Source: Hymenobacter arizonensis
GTDB lineage: Bacteria > Bacteroidota > Bacteroidia > Cytophagales > Hymenobacteraceae
Direction: 5' to 3'
DNA: 64,000 nt
NCBI RefSeq assembly: GCF_900115775.1
Contig: NZ_FOXS01000002.1
Span: 1,147,129-1,211,128 of the forward strand
Every line of letters begins with the position of its first letter. Position 1 is the first letter of the stretch. The notes beneath the pieces are model-generated. The model ran no database searches, was not told where the DNA came from, and saw nothing but the letters and a program-made list of their open reading frames with translations. Made by a program: the position numbers and the translations under genes. Shown here piece by piece: positions 8,051 to 16,624 of the stretch.

Positions 8051-8692
8051 TTAGTCGCAGAGCGTAGGCAAGTCTGGATTTATCGCAAACTCCATCATGG
8101 CCTGTAATTGCGCCAAGGTGTTGCGGTCGGTGGACAGTTCGAGTGAAGCCAGCTCGGAGCGGTGCACCCAGCGGGCTTCCGTCGTCTCGGAGGTATCAGC
8201 CTGCAAGCTGCCGCCCACTTCCCGGCACAAAACGAAGGCTTTGTAGATGTACCACGGCTGGGGTGGATGGGCGTGGCACTTCTTGTCGAGCAATGCCAGT
8301 AGACGCACGGCCTCCGTTTCGAGGCCGGTTTCTTCCCGGGCTTCTTTCACGGCTACCTCGAAAGGCGTGTAGCCGATGTCGGCCCAGCCGCCGGGGAGCG
8401 TCCACCGGTTGCCGTCCATCTTCTCCTGCACCATTAGGATTTCGTCGGTGTCGCGGAACAGGACAGCCCTGACGTCTACTTTTGGCGTGGGGTAATTGGT
8501 TTCACCAGCAAACAGCGTGTTGAGTTGCCCCACCGGCTCGCCGGTGAGCATGCCCATCATTTGCAGGCTGAGGTCGTGAATTTCCTGGTAACGTTCCTGG
8601 TCGTAGGGATTGGGTTCGTAAGCCAAGCCTGTTTGAGCGAGAGCCTGTAAGCGTTGAGCAATGAGAAGCCAGTCGGTAGGGGCGTTGTTCAT
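8051..8692 (-). CDS. Nudix hydrolase with Nudix_N domain (YjhB-like)
   Basis: This 213-residue cytoplasmic hydrolase acts on nucleoside diphosphate-X compounds. Residues 1-65 form the N-terminal helical domain (Nudix_N, as in YjhB/ADP-ribose-type enzymes), and the Nudix fold follows from VDVRAVLFRDTDEILMVQEK. The Nudix box reads WADIGYTPFEVAVKEAREET then GLE: the REUxEE core is present as KEAREE, whereas the first glutamate of the textbook box is Tyr, as is usual in this WADIGYTP subgroup. The start overlaps the stop of the MocA-like gene by four bases (ATGA), so the two are translationally coupled at the end of the molybdenum hydroxylase cluster. The substrate is unknown. Confidence 0.9.
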   Translation of the reverse strand: MNNAPTDWLLIAQRLQALAQTGLAYEPNPYDQERYQEIHDLSLQMMGMLTGEPVGQLNTLFAGETNYPTPKVDVRAVLFRDTDEILMVQEKMDGNRWTLPGGWADIGYTPFEVAVKEAREETGLETEAVRLLALLDKKCHAHPPQPWYIYKAFVLCREVGGSLQADTSETTEARWVHRSELASLELSTDRNTLAQLQAMMEFAINPDLPTLCD

Positions 8693-9333
8693 GCGTTTGA
8701 TTGAGGCCGGGTCAGCAGTGCGGCGTATTCTTCAGGGGTATCGACATCCAGTAAGCCCGCCGGGAAAGCCACGCGGCCAACAGCTGTGCCCAAGGCGGCA
8801 ATGAGACGGTTGGCGCCCTGGGCACCCTGCAGTTGGCTCAGAGCTGAAAACTGGGTGCGGTCAAAAATAGCTGGTACGCCCAAGGTTTCCCCATAGGCTG
8901 CTGCTATTACGGGCGCCTGAGTTTGCTGCTGTTGGGATATCAACTGCCTTAGTAACTCAGGTGTCACGAGCGGCTGGTCGCTGAGCATGATGAGGCAGGC
9001 GCGGGGTTTGAAATTGGCCACGGCAGCCAAGCCGGCTTGGATGGAGGATGCCATGCCGGTCTGCCATTCGGGATTGTAAATAACTTGGAAGGACAAATCT
9101 GCTACTTCAGCGGCTAAGGGTTCGTGGACTGCTCCCGTCACTAGCACCAGCGGCGCGCAGCCCGTGGCCGCGGCTGTCTCGGCGGCGTGGCGGAGCAACG
9201 TGTGGCCGCGGTAGGCAAGCAACTGTTTGGGCTGACCCATGCGGGAGGAGGCACCAGCCGCTAGCAACACCAACGCCACCGAACCAGGTTGAGCCGGAGC
9301 GGTGGAGGTTGAATCGATTAACTGCGGAGGCAT
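8689..9333 (-). CDS. MocA-like molybdenum cofactor nucleotidyltransferase
   Basis: The protein has 214 residues with the NTP-transferase motif LVLLAAGASSRMGQPKQLLA at the N-terminus and IMLSDQPLV in the middle, the pattern of MocA/MobA-like enzymes that transfer CMP to molybdopterin. It starts immediately at the stop of the molybdopterin-binding subunit gene (no gap), which fits a role in making molybdopterin cytosine dinucleotide for that hydroxylase. The metal-binding DQP motif in LSDQPLVTPELLR is as in MocA. A different nucleotide-sugar substrate is less likely given this context. Confidence 0.9.
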   Translation of the reverse strand: MPPQLIDSTSTAPAQPGSVALVLLAAGASSRMGQPKQLLAYRGHTLLRHAAETAAATGCAPLVLVTGAVHEPLAAEVADLSFQVIYNPEWQTGMASSIQAGLAAVANFKPRACLIMLSDQPLVTPELLRQLISQQQQTQAPVIAAAYGETLGVPAIFDRTQFSALSQLQGAQGANRLIAALGTAVGRVAFPAGLLDVDTPEEYAALLTRPQSNA

Positions 9334-11664
9334 CTAAACAGCTTTGGTGCCCAAGATTTTATCGGGCGTAATGGGCAGGTCGCGCACGCGCTTGCCGGTG
9401 GCGTGAAAAATGGCATTGGCCACCGCCGCCGAAACGCCCACCATGGAAATCTCGCCGATGCCTTTCACGCCCATGGCGTTGATGTGGGGGTCACGCTCAT
9501 CGATGAACTCCACGGTCATTTCCGGGATGTCGGCATTGACGGGAATGTGGTAGTCGGCGAGGTCGGCGTTGACGTAGCGGGCGTAGTTGTGGTCGCGGTG
9601 GGTGGCTTCCATTAGCGCCGCGCCGATGCCGAAAATGGAGCCGCCAATAATCTGGCTGCGGGCCGTTTTGGCGTTGAGAATGCGGCCGGCGCCGTGCACG
9701 CTCACCCAGCGGGTGACCCGCACAGTGCCCAAGTCGGGGTCGACCTGCACCTCGCAGAAGTGGGCACCGAAGGAGTGCATGGAATGTTGGCCGGCCTGCT
9801 CCACGTTGCCCGAGCTGGCGGGGCTGGCGGTTTGGCCGGTTTCGTAGCCGGCGCCGTACTTGCCATTGCCGGTGCCCTCGATGTCAGTGAGCTCTGAACG
9901 CTTCATCAGAGCCATGAAGTCTTCGCCTTTAGCTTTGTTTTTCTTGAGCTGCAGGCGGCCTTTGTCTACAATAACATCTTCGGCTTTTGCCCCAAAAAGA
10001 GGGGATTTTTTGTCTTTGATGGCCAGTTTGGTGAGGCGCTGCCACACGTCCTGCGCCGCCATGTAAACCGACGACGACACGGTGCCGGCCGCTACCGAGC
10101 CACCCGAGTTAGGCGCGGTGGGCAGCTTAGTGTCGCCGAGCTCAAACCGGATTTTTTCGGGTGGCAGGCCCAGTGAATCGGCGGCTACCTGCGTCATTAC
10201 GGTGTAGGTACCGGTGCCGAGGTCGGTGGCGCCGCTTTGTACCACGGCGTGGCCGTCGGCGTAGAGGCGCACGCGGGCGTTGCCCTGGGAGTTGTGCACG
10301 GGGTAGGAGGCGGTGGCCATGCCCATGCCCACTAGCAGGCGGCCGTTGCGGGTGACGCCAGCCTTGGGGTTGCGCTTGCTCCAGCCGAAGAGTTCGGCGC
10401 CGCGGGCGTAGCATTCTTTGAGCGACTTGCTCGACCACGGGTGCCCGTTGGTAGGGTCTTTATCGGCATGGTTCAGCAGGCGAATCTGGATGGGGTCGAT
10501 GTTCAGCTTGTAGGCCAAATCGTCCATCAAGCTTTCCAGAGCGAAGGAACCGGGCGCTTCGCCGGGGGCGCGGGTGAAGGTGGAGGTCATTACGTTGCCC
10601 CGGGCCAGCTGGTAGCTGGCTTCGAAGTTGGGGCAGTCGTAGAGCATGTTGATGATTTTGCTGTTTGACTCGGCGTAATTGTCCCAGGGCGAGGTGGTGG
10701 AGGTTTTCTCATGGATGAGAGCCGTGAGCTTGCCTTCTTTGGTGGCGCCCAGGGTGAGGGTTTGGGTCTGGTCTTCGCGGTGGCCCATGCCCGTGAACTG
10801 CTGCTTGCGGGTAAGTGAGAGCTTTACTGGCCGGCCTACGCCCTTGGCCGCCAGCACCGTGAGCACGCTGTGGGGCCAGCAGGAGCCTTTGCAACCGAAG
10901 CCGCCGCCGATGTACTTCGTTATAACGCGCACCTGCTCATTAGGCAGGCCCAGCATCGTGGACAGGGCTTTTTGCGTTCGGGTCACGCCCTGGGTCGACT
11001 CGTACACCGTGAGGCGGTCGGGCGCTTCCCACACGGCCGTGGTGGCGCCGGGCTCCATGGGGTTGTGGTGGTTGATGGCGTGGGTGTACACGGCCGTCAT
11101 CTGCACGGGGGCGCTGGTCAGGGCGGCGCGGGCGTCGCCGCGGCGAGTTTTGCCATCTGTTTTACCGTCCTGAATCTTTTGCGGGTCGAAGATTTTCGCC
11201 TTGGGGTCGGTGTAGGCCGCAATGGGCTGCTCGGTGAGGTAGGTGACGCGCACCAGTTCGGCAGCGTGGGTGGCGCGCTCGAAAGTGTCGGCTACCACCA
11301 CGGCCACGGGCTGACCGGCGTAGTGAATGACATCCGACGTGAGCGGCATGAAGCCCATGGGCGCACCGATGGCTTTTTTGCCGTCGGCGTCGTTGGGAGT
11401 CACGGCCAGCTTCGGAATGTTGAGGTGGGTGAAAATGGCCAGCACGCCGGGCTGTTTGGCGGCAGCACTGGTGTCGATATTCTGAATTTTGCCCTTGGCG
11501 ATGTCGCTGGTTTTGAGCACGCCATAGGTGAGGCCGGGAATGGGGTACTCGGCCGAATATTTGGCCCGGCCCATCACCTTGTCGCGCCCGTCGACGCGGT
11601 TCAGCGGCTTGCCGACCACGTTGGGGGTAGGGGAGGTTTCGAAAAAGGAGGGTTCGGTTTCCAT
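9334..11664 (-). CDS. Aldehyde/xanthine dehydrogenase family, molybdopterin-binding subunit
   Basis: This 776-residue large subunit belongs to a three-subunit molybdenum hydroxylase of the PaoABC (YagTSR) type. Start is the ATG at 11664; a TTG two codons upstream is also in frame. Seen: RVDGRDKVMGRAKYSAEYPI at the N-terminus, the molybdopterin-binding KYIGGGFGCKGSCWPHSVL and GSVAAGTVSSSVYMAA, and the catalytic glutamate region GVKGIGEISMVGVSAAVANA near the C-terminus. No signal peptide is present, so if the enzyme is exported it must travel with the Tat-tagged iron-sulfur subunit. It likely oxidises aldehydes or N-heterocycles. A family-1 palindrome separates it from the FAD subunit gene upstream. 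Confidence 0.94.
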   Translation of the reverse strand: METEPSFFETSPTPNVVGKPLNRVDGRDKVMGRAKYSAEYPIPGLTYGVLKTSDIAKGKIQNIDTSAAAKQPGVLAIFTHLNIPKLAVTPNDADGKKAIGAPMGFMPLTSDVIHYAGQPVAVVVADTFERATHAAELVRVTYLTEQPIAAYTDPKAKIFDPQKIQDGKTDGKTRRGDARAALTSAPVQMTAVYTHAINHHNPMEPGATTAVWEAPDRLTVYESTQGVTRTQKALSTMLGLPNEQVRVITKYIGGGFGCKGSCWPHSVLTVLAAKGVGRPVKLSLTRKQQFTGMGHREDQTQTLTLGATKEGKLTALIHEKTSTTSPWDNYAESNSKIINMLYDCPNFEASYQLARGNVMTSTFTRAPGEAPGSFALESLMDDLAYKLNIDPIQIRLLNHADKDPTNGHPWSSKSLKECYARGAELFGWSKRNPKAGVTRNGRLLVGMGMATASYPVHNSQGNARVRLYADGHAVVQSGATDLGTGTYTVMTQVAADSLGLPPEKIRFELGDTKLPTAPNSGGSVAAGTVSSSVYMAAQDVWQRLTKLAIKDKKSPLFGAKAEDVIVDKGRLQLKKNKAKGEDFMALMKRSELTDIEGTGNGKYGAGYETGQTASPASSGNVEQAGQHSMHSFGAHFCEVQVDPDLGTVRVTRWVSVHGAGRILNAKTARSQIIGGSIFGIGAALMEATHRDHNYARYVNADLADYHIPVNADIPEMTVEFIDERDPHINAMGVKGIGEISMVGVSAAVANAIFHATGKRVRDLPITPDKILGTKAV

Positions 11665-11699
11665 AGCCAATTTTGACGATTAGAACGACTGTATAAGTT

Positions 11700-11798
11700 G
11701 TCATGCAGAGCGCAGCGAAGCATCTCGCGTGCTCAAGTAAAATCAACCAATGAAGCGCCATTGCCGCAAGCGAGATGCTTCGCTGCGCTCTGCATGAC
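11700..11798. repeat. Palindromic intergenic repeat, family 1 (R3), inside an operon
   Basis: Intact family-1 element (GTCATGCAGAGCGCAGCGAA to its mirror at 11798). It lies between the FAD-subunit and molybdenum-subunit genes of one operon, where it would form a strong hairpin in the polycistronic mRNA. Confidence 0.92.
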
Positions 11799-11819
11799 CG
11801 GTTATTTAGGCATTAAGCC

Positions 11820-12803
11820 TTAAGCTGCCGTCAACTCTGTAAGGGCGCGGACCAAGGTGTTTTGGGCGAGCTCTACTTTAAAACGGTTGTGCTCTCGAGG
11901 CTGGGCTTCGCGGAGCGCGGCGGCGGCGGCGGCCCGGAAAGTAGCTTCCGTGGCGGGGGCGCCGGTCAGCACTTTTTCGGCTTCGCGGGAGCGCCAGGGC
12001 TTGGTTCCCACGCCGCCCAGCGCCACACGGGCCGAGCGAATCTGGCCGCCCTGCACATCGAGCCCGACGGCCGCGGAGGCTAGCGCGTAGGCGTAAGAGG
12101 TCCGTTCGCGCACCTTCAGGTACATCGATTTGCGGGTGTGGGCCGCTGTGGGAACCGTGATGGAGACAATCAGCTCGCCGGGCTCCAGCACGGTTTCCTT
12201 TTGGGGCGTGTTGCCCGGCATCAGGTGGAAGTCGACCAGGGGCACGCGGCGCTGCTTGCCTTTGGCGTTTTCGAGGAGCAGCACGGCATCCAGTGCCACT
12301 AGGGCAATGGCGAGGTCGCCGGGGTGGGTGGCGATACAGGCATTACTGCCGCCCAGAATTGCCAGGCCGCGGTTTTCGCCGTCCTGGGCAGGGCAACCGG
12401 AGCCGGGTTGGCGCTTGTTGCACGGAAAGGCCGTGTCGCGGAAGTAGCCGCAGCGGGTGCGCTGCAGCAGGTTGCCACCGATGCTGGCCATGTTGCGTAG
12501 CTGCGGCGAGGCCGCCTGCAGCAGCGACTGCGAAATAACCGGGTACTGCTGCATCACCAGCGGGTTTTCGCCCACGTCGCTCATGCGCTCCAGGGCGCCG
12601 ATGCGTAGGCCGTCGCTGGTCTGTTCGATGCCTTTGAAGGCGAGCAGGTTGATGTCGACCAGCTGGTCGTGGTTTTCCACGTTCAGCTTCATCAGGTCGA
12701 GCAGGGTGGTGCCGCCGGCGATGAATGCCGCCTGCTTGTTGTCGCGGATGGCGCCGGTGGCTTCCTTGGGCTGCGTGGCCTGGAGGTAGGAGAAGTTGTT
12801 CAT
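11820..12803 (-). CDS. Xanthine dehydrogenase family, FAD-binding subunit
   Basis: The protein has 327 residues from the ATG at 12803; the open frame extends 31 codons upstream into the iron-sulfur subunit gene but gives no recognisable sequence. The PCMH-type FAD domain has AAFIAGGTTLLDLMKLNVEN, and SPQLRNMASIGGNLLQRTRC matches the family FAD-loop (RNxASIGGNLxQ). CNKRQPGSGCPAQDG is the [4Fe-4S]-type cysteine insert seen in PaoB. The CO dehydrogenase flavoprotein C-terminal domain follows. The gene begins two bases after the iron-sulfur subunit stop. It passes electrons from the iron-sulfur clusters to FAD. Confidence 0.94.
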   Translation of the reverse strand: MNNFSYLQATQPKEATGAIRDNKQAAFIAGGTTLLDLMKLNVENHDQLVDINLLAFKGIEQTSDGLRIGALERMSDVGENPLVMQQYPVISQSLLQAASPQLRNMASIGGNLLQRTRCGYFRDTAFPCNKRQPGSGCPAQDGENRGLAILGGSNACIATHPGDLAIALVALDAVLLLENAKGKQRRVPLVDFHLMPGNTPQKETVLEPGELIVSITVPTAAHTRKSMYLKVRERTSYAYALASAAVGLDVQGGQIRSARVALGGVGTKPWRSREAEKVLTGAPATEATFRAAAAAALREAQPREHNRFKVELAQNTLVRALTELTAA

Positions 12804-12805
12804 GG

Positions 12806-13447
12806 CTAAGACTTGAAACCGCTTTGTTCGACCTGCCGAATGGCTGCCACGATGTTGGGATAGGCGCCGCAGCGGCAGAGGTTGCCGCTCATCCATTCGC
12901 GCACGTCGCCGTCAGTTTTGGCGTGGCCTTCTTTGATGCAGGCCACACCCGACATGAGCTGGCCGGGGGTGCAGTAGCCGCACTGGAAGCCGTCGTGTTC
13001 AATGAAGGCGGCTTGCAGCGGGTGCAGCTCCTCGCCTTTGGCCAGGCCCTCCACGGTGGTGATTTCTTTGCTTTGGTTCATTACAGCCAGCGTGAGGCAG
13101 CTGTTGATGCGGCGGCCGTCGACTAGCACAGTGCAGGCGCCGCATTGGCCATGGTCGCAGCCTTTTTTGGTGCCAGTGAGGTCCAGGTTTTCGCGCAGCG
13201 CATCGAGCAAGCTCACCCGCGGCTCAGCACTGATGGTGCGCACGGTGCCATTAATCTTAAGCCGCATCTCCGTCACGCCCTCCACCTTTTTGGAGAGGGC
13301 CGTCAGTCGCTCGGCCTGGCCGATGAGCGGCGGTGCCAGGGCCAGCCCTAGAAAGCCGGTGGCTTGCTTGATAAACGAGCGGCGGCCGTCGTTGGGAATC
13401 GGGCCGTCGGGCTGGGCAGCCGAATCGGGCGTGGAGTTGTCAGTCAT
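12806..13447 (-). CDS. Xanthine dehydrogenase family, [2Fe-2S] subunit with Tat signal
   Basis: The protein has 213 residues from the ATG at 13447 (an upstream in-frame start at 13510 adds 21 residues of no clear value). A twin-arginine leader, DGRRSFIKQATGFLGLALAP, indicates export of the folded complex. The plant-type ferredoxin cluster is CDHGQCGACTVLVDGRRINS with a fourth cysteine in SCLTLA, and the second cluster uses CGYCTPGQ and CRCGAY. This is the PaoA-like first gene of the operon iron-sulfur, FAD, molybdenum subunit, mocA-like, Nudix. Only this subunit carries an export signal, as in the periplasmic E. coli PaoABC. Confidence 0.95.
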   Translation of the reverse strand: MTDNSTPDSAAQPDGPIPNDGRRSFIKQATGFLGLALAPPLIGQAERLTALSKKVEGVTEMRLKINGTVRTISAEPRVSLLDALRENLDLTGTKKGCDHGQCGACTVLVDGRRINSCLTLAVMNQSKEITTVEGLAKGEELHPLQAAFIEHDGFQCGYCTPGQLMSGVACIKEGHAKTDGDVREWMSGNLCRCGAYPNIVAAIRQVEQSGFKS

Positions 13448-13617
13448 GGCAGGGGAAGTCTGGGGTAGGTAGCTAACCGGGGGCGGTGGGCAATGGTTAA
13501 TTTGCCTCACGCCCTGGCTTGCTTTCCCTTAAGTTAACATCTTCCTACGGTTCTGCTACCCCGTTAAGTTGCCGATGAACTTAATGTTGTACGTGGTTAG
13601 GGCTCAGCTGCTCCGAT

Positions 13618-14679
13618 TTAGTCGCAGCGCACGTATGGCCGCATCTTCTCCCAATCCTCAGTTTTCAAAATCGGAATCTGCTTCAGGTCCTCTACTTGTT
13701 TGTAGGGCCCGTGCTGCTGGCGGTAGGCCACAATGAGGCGGGCCCGCGGCTTGCCGATGTAGGGGTGCAAGTAGAGCTCGTCGAAAGTAGCCGTGTTCAC
13801 GTTCACCACCTTGGGCGCAAAACCGGGAGCCACGAAGGTGTATTTCTTGAGGCTGTCGCGCAGGTCGGGCGCATCGCGCAGCACAAACACCTCGTCGAGC
13901 TGGTCTTCGCGCAGGTAGCCGCCGAGCTGATTGCGGTAGCGCACCACCCACTTGGCCCGGCCCGAACCAATGCCGCGAATCTGCATCAGCTGCGTGGTGT
14001 CGGCGGTGTTGAGGTCGAAGGGCTGCAGGTTGCGCGGCTTGCTGGGGAACTTGCCGGGCGTGTCAGCAGCAGAGGTAAAGGGCGGAAATTTGCCGTCGGG
14101 GCCCGGTTTGTTCGCGGCGTACTCCGGCCGTTCGGCGCGCTTGGGCGCTTCGTCGGGCAGTTGCATGAAAGGGGCTAGTCGCTGATAGACGGGGTCTTCC
14201 AGGCCGTACATTTTCTTCACCTGCGCTTTGGCTTTGAAGCCGCCGGCCGCTTCCCGGTATTTCACGATGCGCGCGGCTACGAAGCGGGGTACGCCGCGGG
14301 CTTCCCAGCCCTCGGCGGTCAGCGAGTTGGGGTCAAAAGGAGTAAGAGCTACCTGGGCCACTTGGGGGTAACGGGAGCCGCCAGCGCGCTCGTAGTTCCG
14401 CTTTGGGTAGCGGGTGGCGTAGCCCTGTTCGGCCGTGCGGTGCTCTTTGAGCTGAGCGGCCAACTGGTCGAGGCCTTTCTGGTCGGATTCAGGCAAATAA
14501 ACCGGCGCGGCCGGGCGCAGCAAAATGGGCGCTACAATGGCCGCCAGCATTAGCACCAACAGCCCCACCATGCCCCTGGCTTCGCCCCGCGAGTAGCCCA
14601 TGTAGCGCCGTATCCAGCGCATGGGGCCGGAGTTTTCCCACGACCAGCGCGGCCGTGGTGGAGGTGGCGTAGCAGCCAT
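13618..14679 (-). CDS. Membrane-anchored triple helix-hairpin-helix protein (ComEA-like)
   Basis: The protein has 353 residues from the ATG at 14679; the frame is open 30 codons further but that part is low-complexity. A transmembrane helix lies at about residues 38-55 (MVGLLVLMLAAIVAPILL). Three helix-hairpin-helix units follow: FDPNSLTAEGWEARGVPRFV, FDLNTADTTQLMQIRGIGSG and VNVNTATFDELYLHPYIGKP. Such ComEA-like repeats bind DNA non-specifically. In Bacteroidota this architecture is common and is linked by similarity to DNA uptake, but that function has not been shown from this sequence. It stands alone on the minus strand. Confidence 0.85.
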   Translation of the reverse strand: MAATPPPPRPRWSWENSGPMRWIRRYMGYSRGEARGMVGLLVLMLAAIVAPILLRPAAPVYLPESDQKGLDQLAAQLKEHRTAEQGYATRYPKRNYERAGGSRYPQVAQVALTPFDPNSLTAEGWEARGVPRFVAARIVKYREAAGGFKAKAQVKKMYGLEDPVYQRLAPFMQLPDEAPKRAERPEYAANKPGPDGKFPPFTSAADTPGKFPSKPRNLQPFDLNTADTTQLMQIRGIGSGRAKWVVRYRNQLGGYLREDQLDEVFVLRDAPDLRDSLKKYTFVAPGFAPKVVNVNTATFDELYLHPYIGKPRARLIVAYRQQHGPYKQVEDLKQIPILKTEDWEKMRPYVRCD

Positions 14680-14827
14680 GGTCGGTAGGTCCAGCGCGGG
14701 GCTGGAAAAAGAGAGGGAGAAGGGAAAGCAGTGGCCGCGGAAATTTCGCGCAACCACCACAGAGGGCAAGTATAGCTCAAAAAGCGGAGCCCGGCGTTAG
14801 CGAAAGCCTTACTGGCTGCTTGTAGCG

Positions 14828-14862
14828 GCCGGCCAGCCAGGTTGCGCACCCAGCTGGCCGGC
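14828..14862. repeat. GC-rich hairpin downstream of the hydrolase gene
   Basis: A perfect 10-bp stem (GCCGGCCAGC/GCTGGCCGGC) with a 15-base loop lies 24 bases after the end of the leftward hydrolase gene. There is no T-run, so it would slow rather than terminate transcription. Confidence 0.6.
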
Positions 14863-14885
14863 TCGCGAAGTCACCGAAGCGCCTC

Positions 14886-16448
14886 TTAACTCCGATGAAA
14901 CAAGCTTGACACTTTGGCTACTTTTGGCGCTGTCGCGGGCTGCGTGGCATTCGGCGTCGCAGCAGCCTTTCCGGCTTTGGTATTCACCCAATCGTTGATT
15001 TTTTTCAGTGCCTCGGGCGAGAAGGCAGGTTGCTGTACCCCATTAACCAGCGGCCACTGCGCCGGGGCGGGCTGGAACAAGTGGTTGACACCATCGAGGC
15101 GATAAGCCGTAACGGAATGCAGCCCGCGGCGCAGCGGCGTCATGTTGCGCTTGGCCGACACCTGTAAGTCGGCGGTACCGTTGAGCAGCAGCACCGGGCA
15201 GGCTACTTTGTTTAAGTTGGTCAGGGGGTTGAAATCGAAGAAGTAGCGTGACCAGGGCGAAGTGAGCTGCACGGCCCGGGCGTGGGCCATGGAAGTGGTG
15301 ATGCCAGAGTGAGTGCTGTTGAGCACGGTAGCCAGCTTGGCCTGAGCCAGGTCGTTATTGGGCGTTTGGCGTACAATGCTAACCAAGCGCTGGTAGGAAT
15401 CCTGCGCTGCTTTTATCTCGGCTGCGTCTGACCCAATTAAGCGCATGATTTCGCCTTGCTGGCGCAGCAGCACGTCGAAGCCCGGCTGGCCGTAAGCGGC
15501 GAGTGATATCACAAAATTCGGTACATGTTGGGGTGCAATGGCCGCCAGCAGCGCCACGTTTCCGCCTTCGCCGTGCCCAAGCAGGCCCACTCGCTGCGGA
15601 GCAATGAGGGGGCGCTGCCGCAGAAAAGCTAGCGCGGCCTGTGCATCGGTCACCAGGTCGGCGGTGGTGGCACTGGCGTAGGTGCCGTTGGACTGACCCA
15701 CGCCGCGGTCATCGAACCGGAGCACGGCAATGCCGTGGCGGGTGAGGTAGTCGGCCAGCTGGCCAAACATACGGTAGCCGGCCACTTCCATTTCCCGCCC
15801 CTGCGGGCCCACGTCGGAGAGCAACGCTACGGCGGGGAAAGGCCCCTCGCCCGCGGGCACCGTAAGGGTTCCCCCCAAATGCTGCTTGGACGCCGGGTTC
15901 TGGAAGCTTACCTCGGTAACGCGGTAGGGCGGCGCGGGGCGAAACGGCGTAGCGGCCGTGGCAGCCGGCTGCCCGGCGGCGGCCCGCAGCAACACCATGG
16001 GCTCCTTGAGGCCGGGCTGCGTCCAGGTACCCCGGAGCATGGCGCCGCCATCCAGCACCTTGCCTACAAAGTGGCTGCCGGCTTGCTCTATGTCGAGTTT
16101 TATGTCGTTGCCTTTTATCTCCACAGCCACTGGCATGCGGCTGATGCGCTGCTGCGGGGCGTCGAGAGCGGCGTAGTAGGTGCCGTTGGTAAGCGGCACC
16201 ATGGTAATGATGACGGTGATTTTGCCCCCGAGCATCTTTAGCGGGCCTTTCCATTGGCCATTGAGCGGCCCAAACGGCTTAACGACGCCTGGCTGGGATG
16301 CGCCCACTGGCTTTGCCGAAGTGCGGGTTTGAGAAGTTTTAGAAGGGGTATATGTCGGGCGACGTGTTTGCGCGCCAGCGGGTAATTGTGCCAGCAGCGC
16401 GGTAGACAGCGCCAAAGAAGCAAAAATGAAGGGTAGATATTTTATCAT
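14886..16448 (-). CDS. Secreted alpha/beta hydrolase paralogue lacking the nucleophilic serine
   Basis: The protein has 520 residues from the ATG at 16448 (MIKYLPFIFASLALSTALLA, a signal peptide). Residues about 50-150 form a lipocalin-like beta domain (GPLNGQWKGPLKMLGGKITV) and the rest a dienelactone-hydrolase-like alpha/beta fold (HGIAVLRFDDRGVGQSNGTY). The nucleophile elbow reads GLLGHGEGGN: the expected Ser at residue 293 is Gly, encoded by GGC at 15570-15572, one base from AGC. The acid (NGTADLQV) and histidine (DGVNHLFQP) positions are intact. The neighbouring paralogue has GHSQGG. The protein may be a non-catalytic relative or a recent inactivation. Confidence 0.85.
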   Translation of the reverse strand: MIKYLPFIFASLALSTALLAQLPAGAQTRRPTYTPSKTSQTRTSAKPVGASQPGVVKPFGPLNGQWKGPLKMLGGKITVIITMVPLTNGTYYAALDAPQQRISRMPVAVEIKGNDIKLDIEQAGSHFVGKVLDGGAMLRGTWTQPGLKEPMVLLRAAAGQPAATAATPFRPAPPYRVTEVSFQNPASKQHLGGTLTVPAGEGPFPAVALLSDVGPQGREMEVAGYRMFGQLADYLTRHGIAVLRFDDRGVGQSNGTYASATTADLVTDAQAALAFLRQRPLIAPQRVGLLGHGEGGNVALLAAIAPQHVPNFVISLAAYGQPGFDVLLRQQGEIMRLIGSDAAEIKAAQDSYQRLVSIVRQTPNNDLAQAKLATVLNSTHSGITTSMAHARAVQLTSPWSRYFFDFNPLTNLNKVACPVLLLNGTADLQVSAKRNMTPLRRGLHSVTAYRLDGVNHLFQPAPAQWPLVNGVQQPAFSPEALKKINDWVNTKAGKAAATPNATQPATAPKVAKVSSLFHRS

Positions 16449-16624
16449 AGAATTATGCAATTCAGAAAAGCCCTTAAGGCAATCAGAGGCGAATACGAGT
16501 TGAAAAGTACAACAAACGTAAACCATTGACAAGAGGTTATAGGATTTGAATACCCGCTGAAAATGCAAATAGCCGACACAAAATGCCGGCTATCTTCTGC
16601 GAATAAGCAAGACGGTAACGCTGC

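Noticed and set aside
8051..8692. Nudix box with Tyr in place of the first Glu taken as an inactivating change
   Set aside because: The WADIGYTP form is normal in the YjhB-like subgroup, and the metal-binding EAREE core is present.
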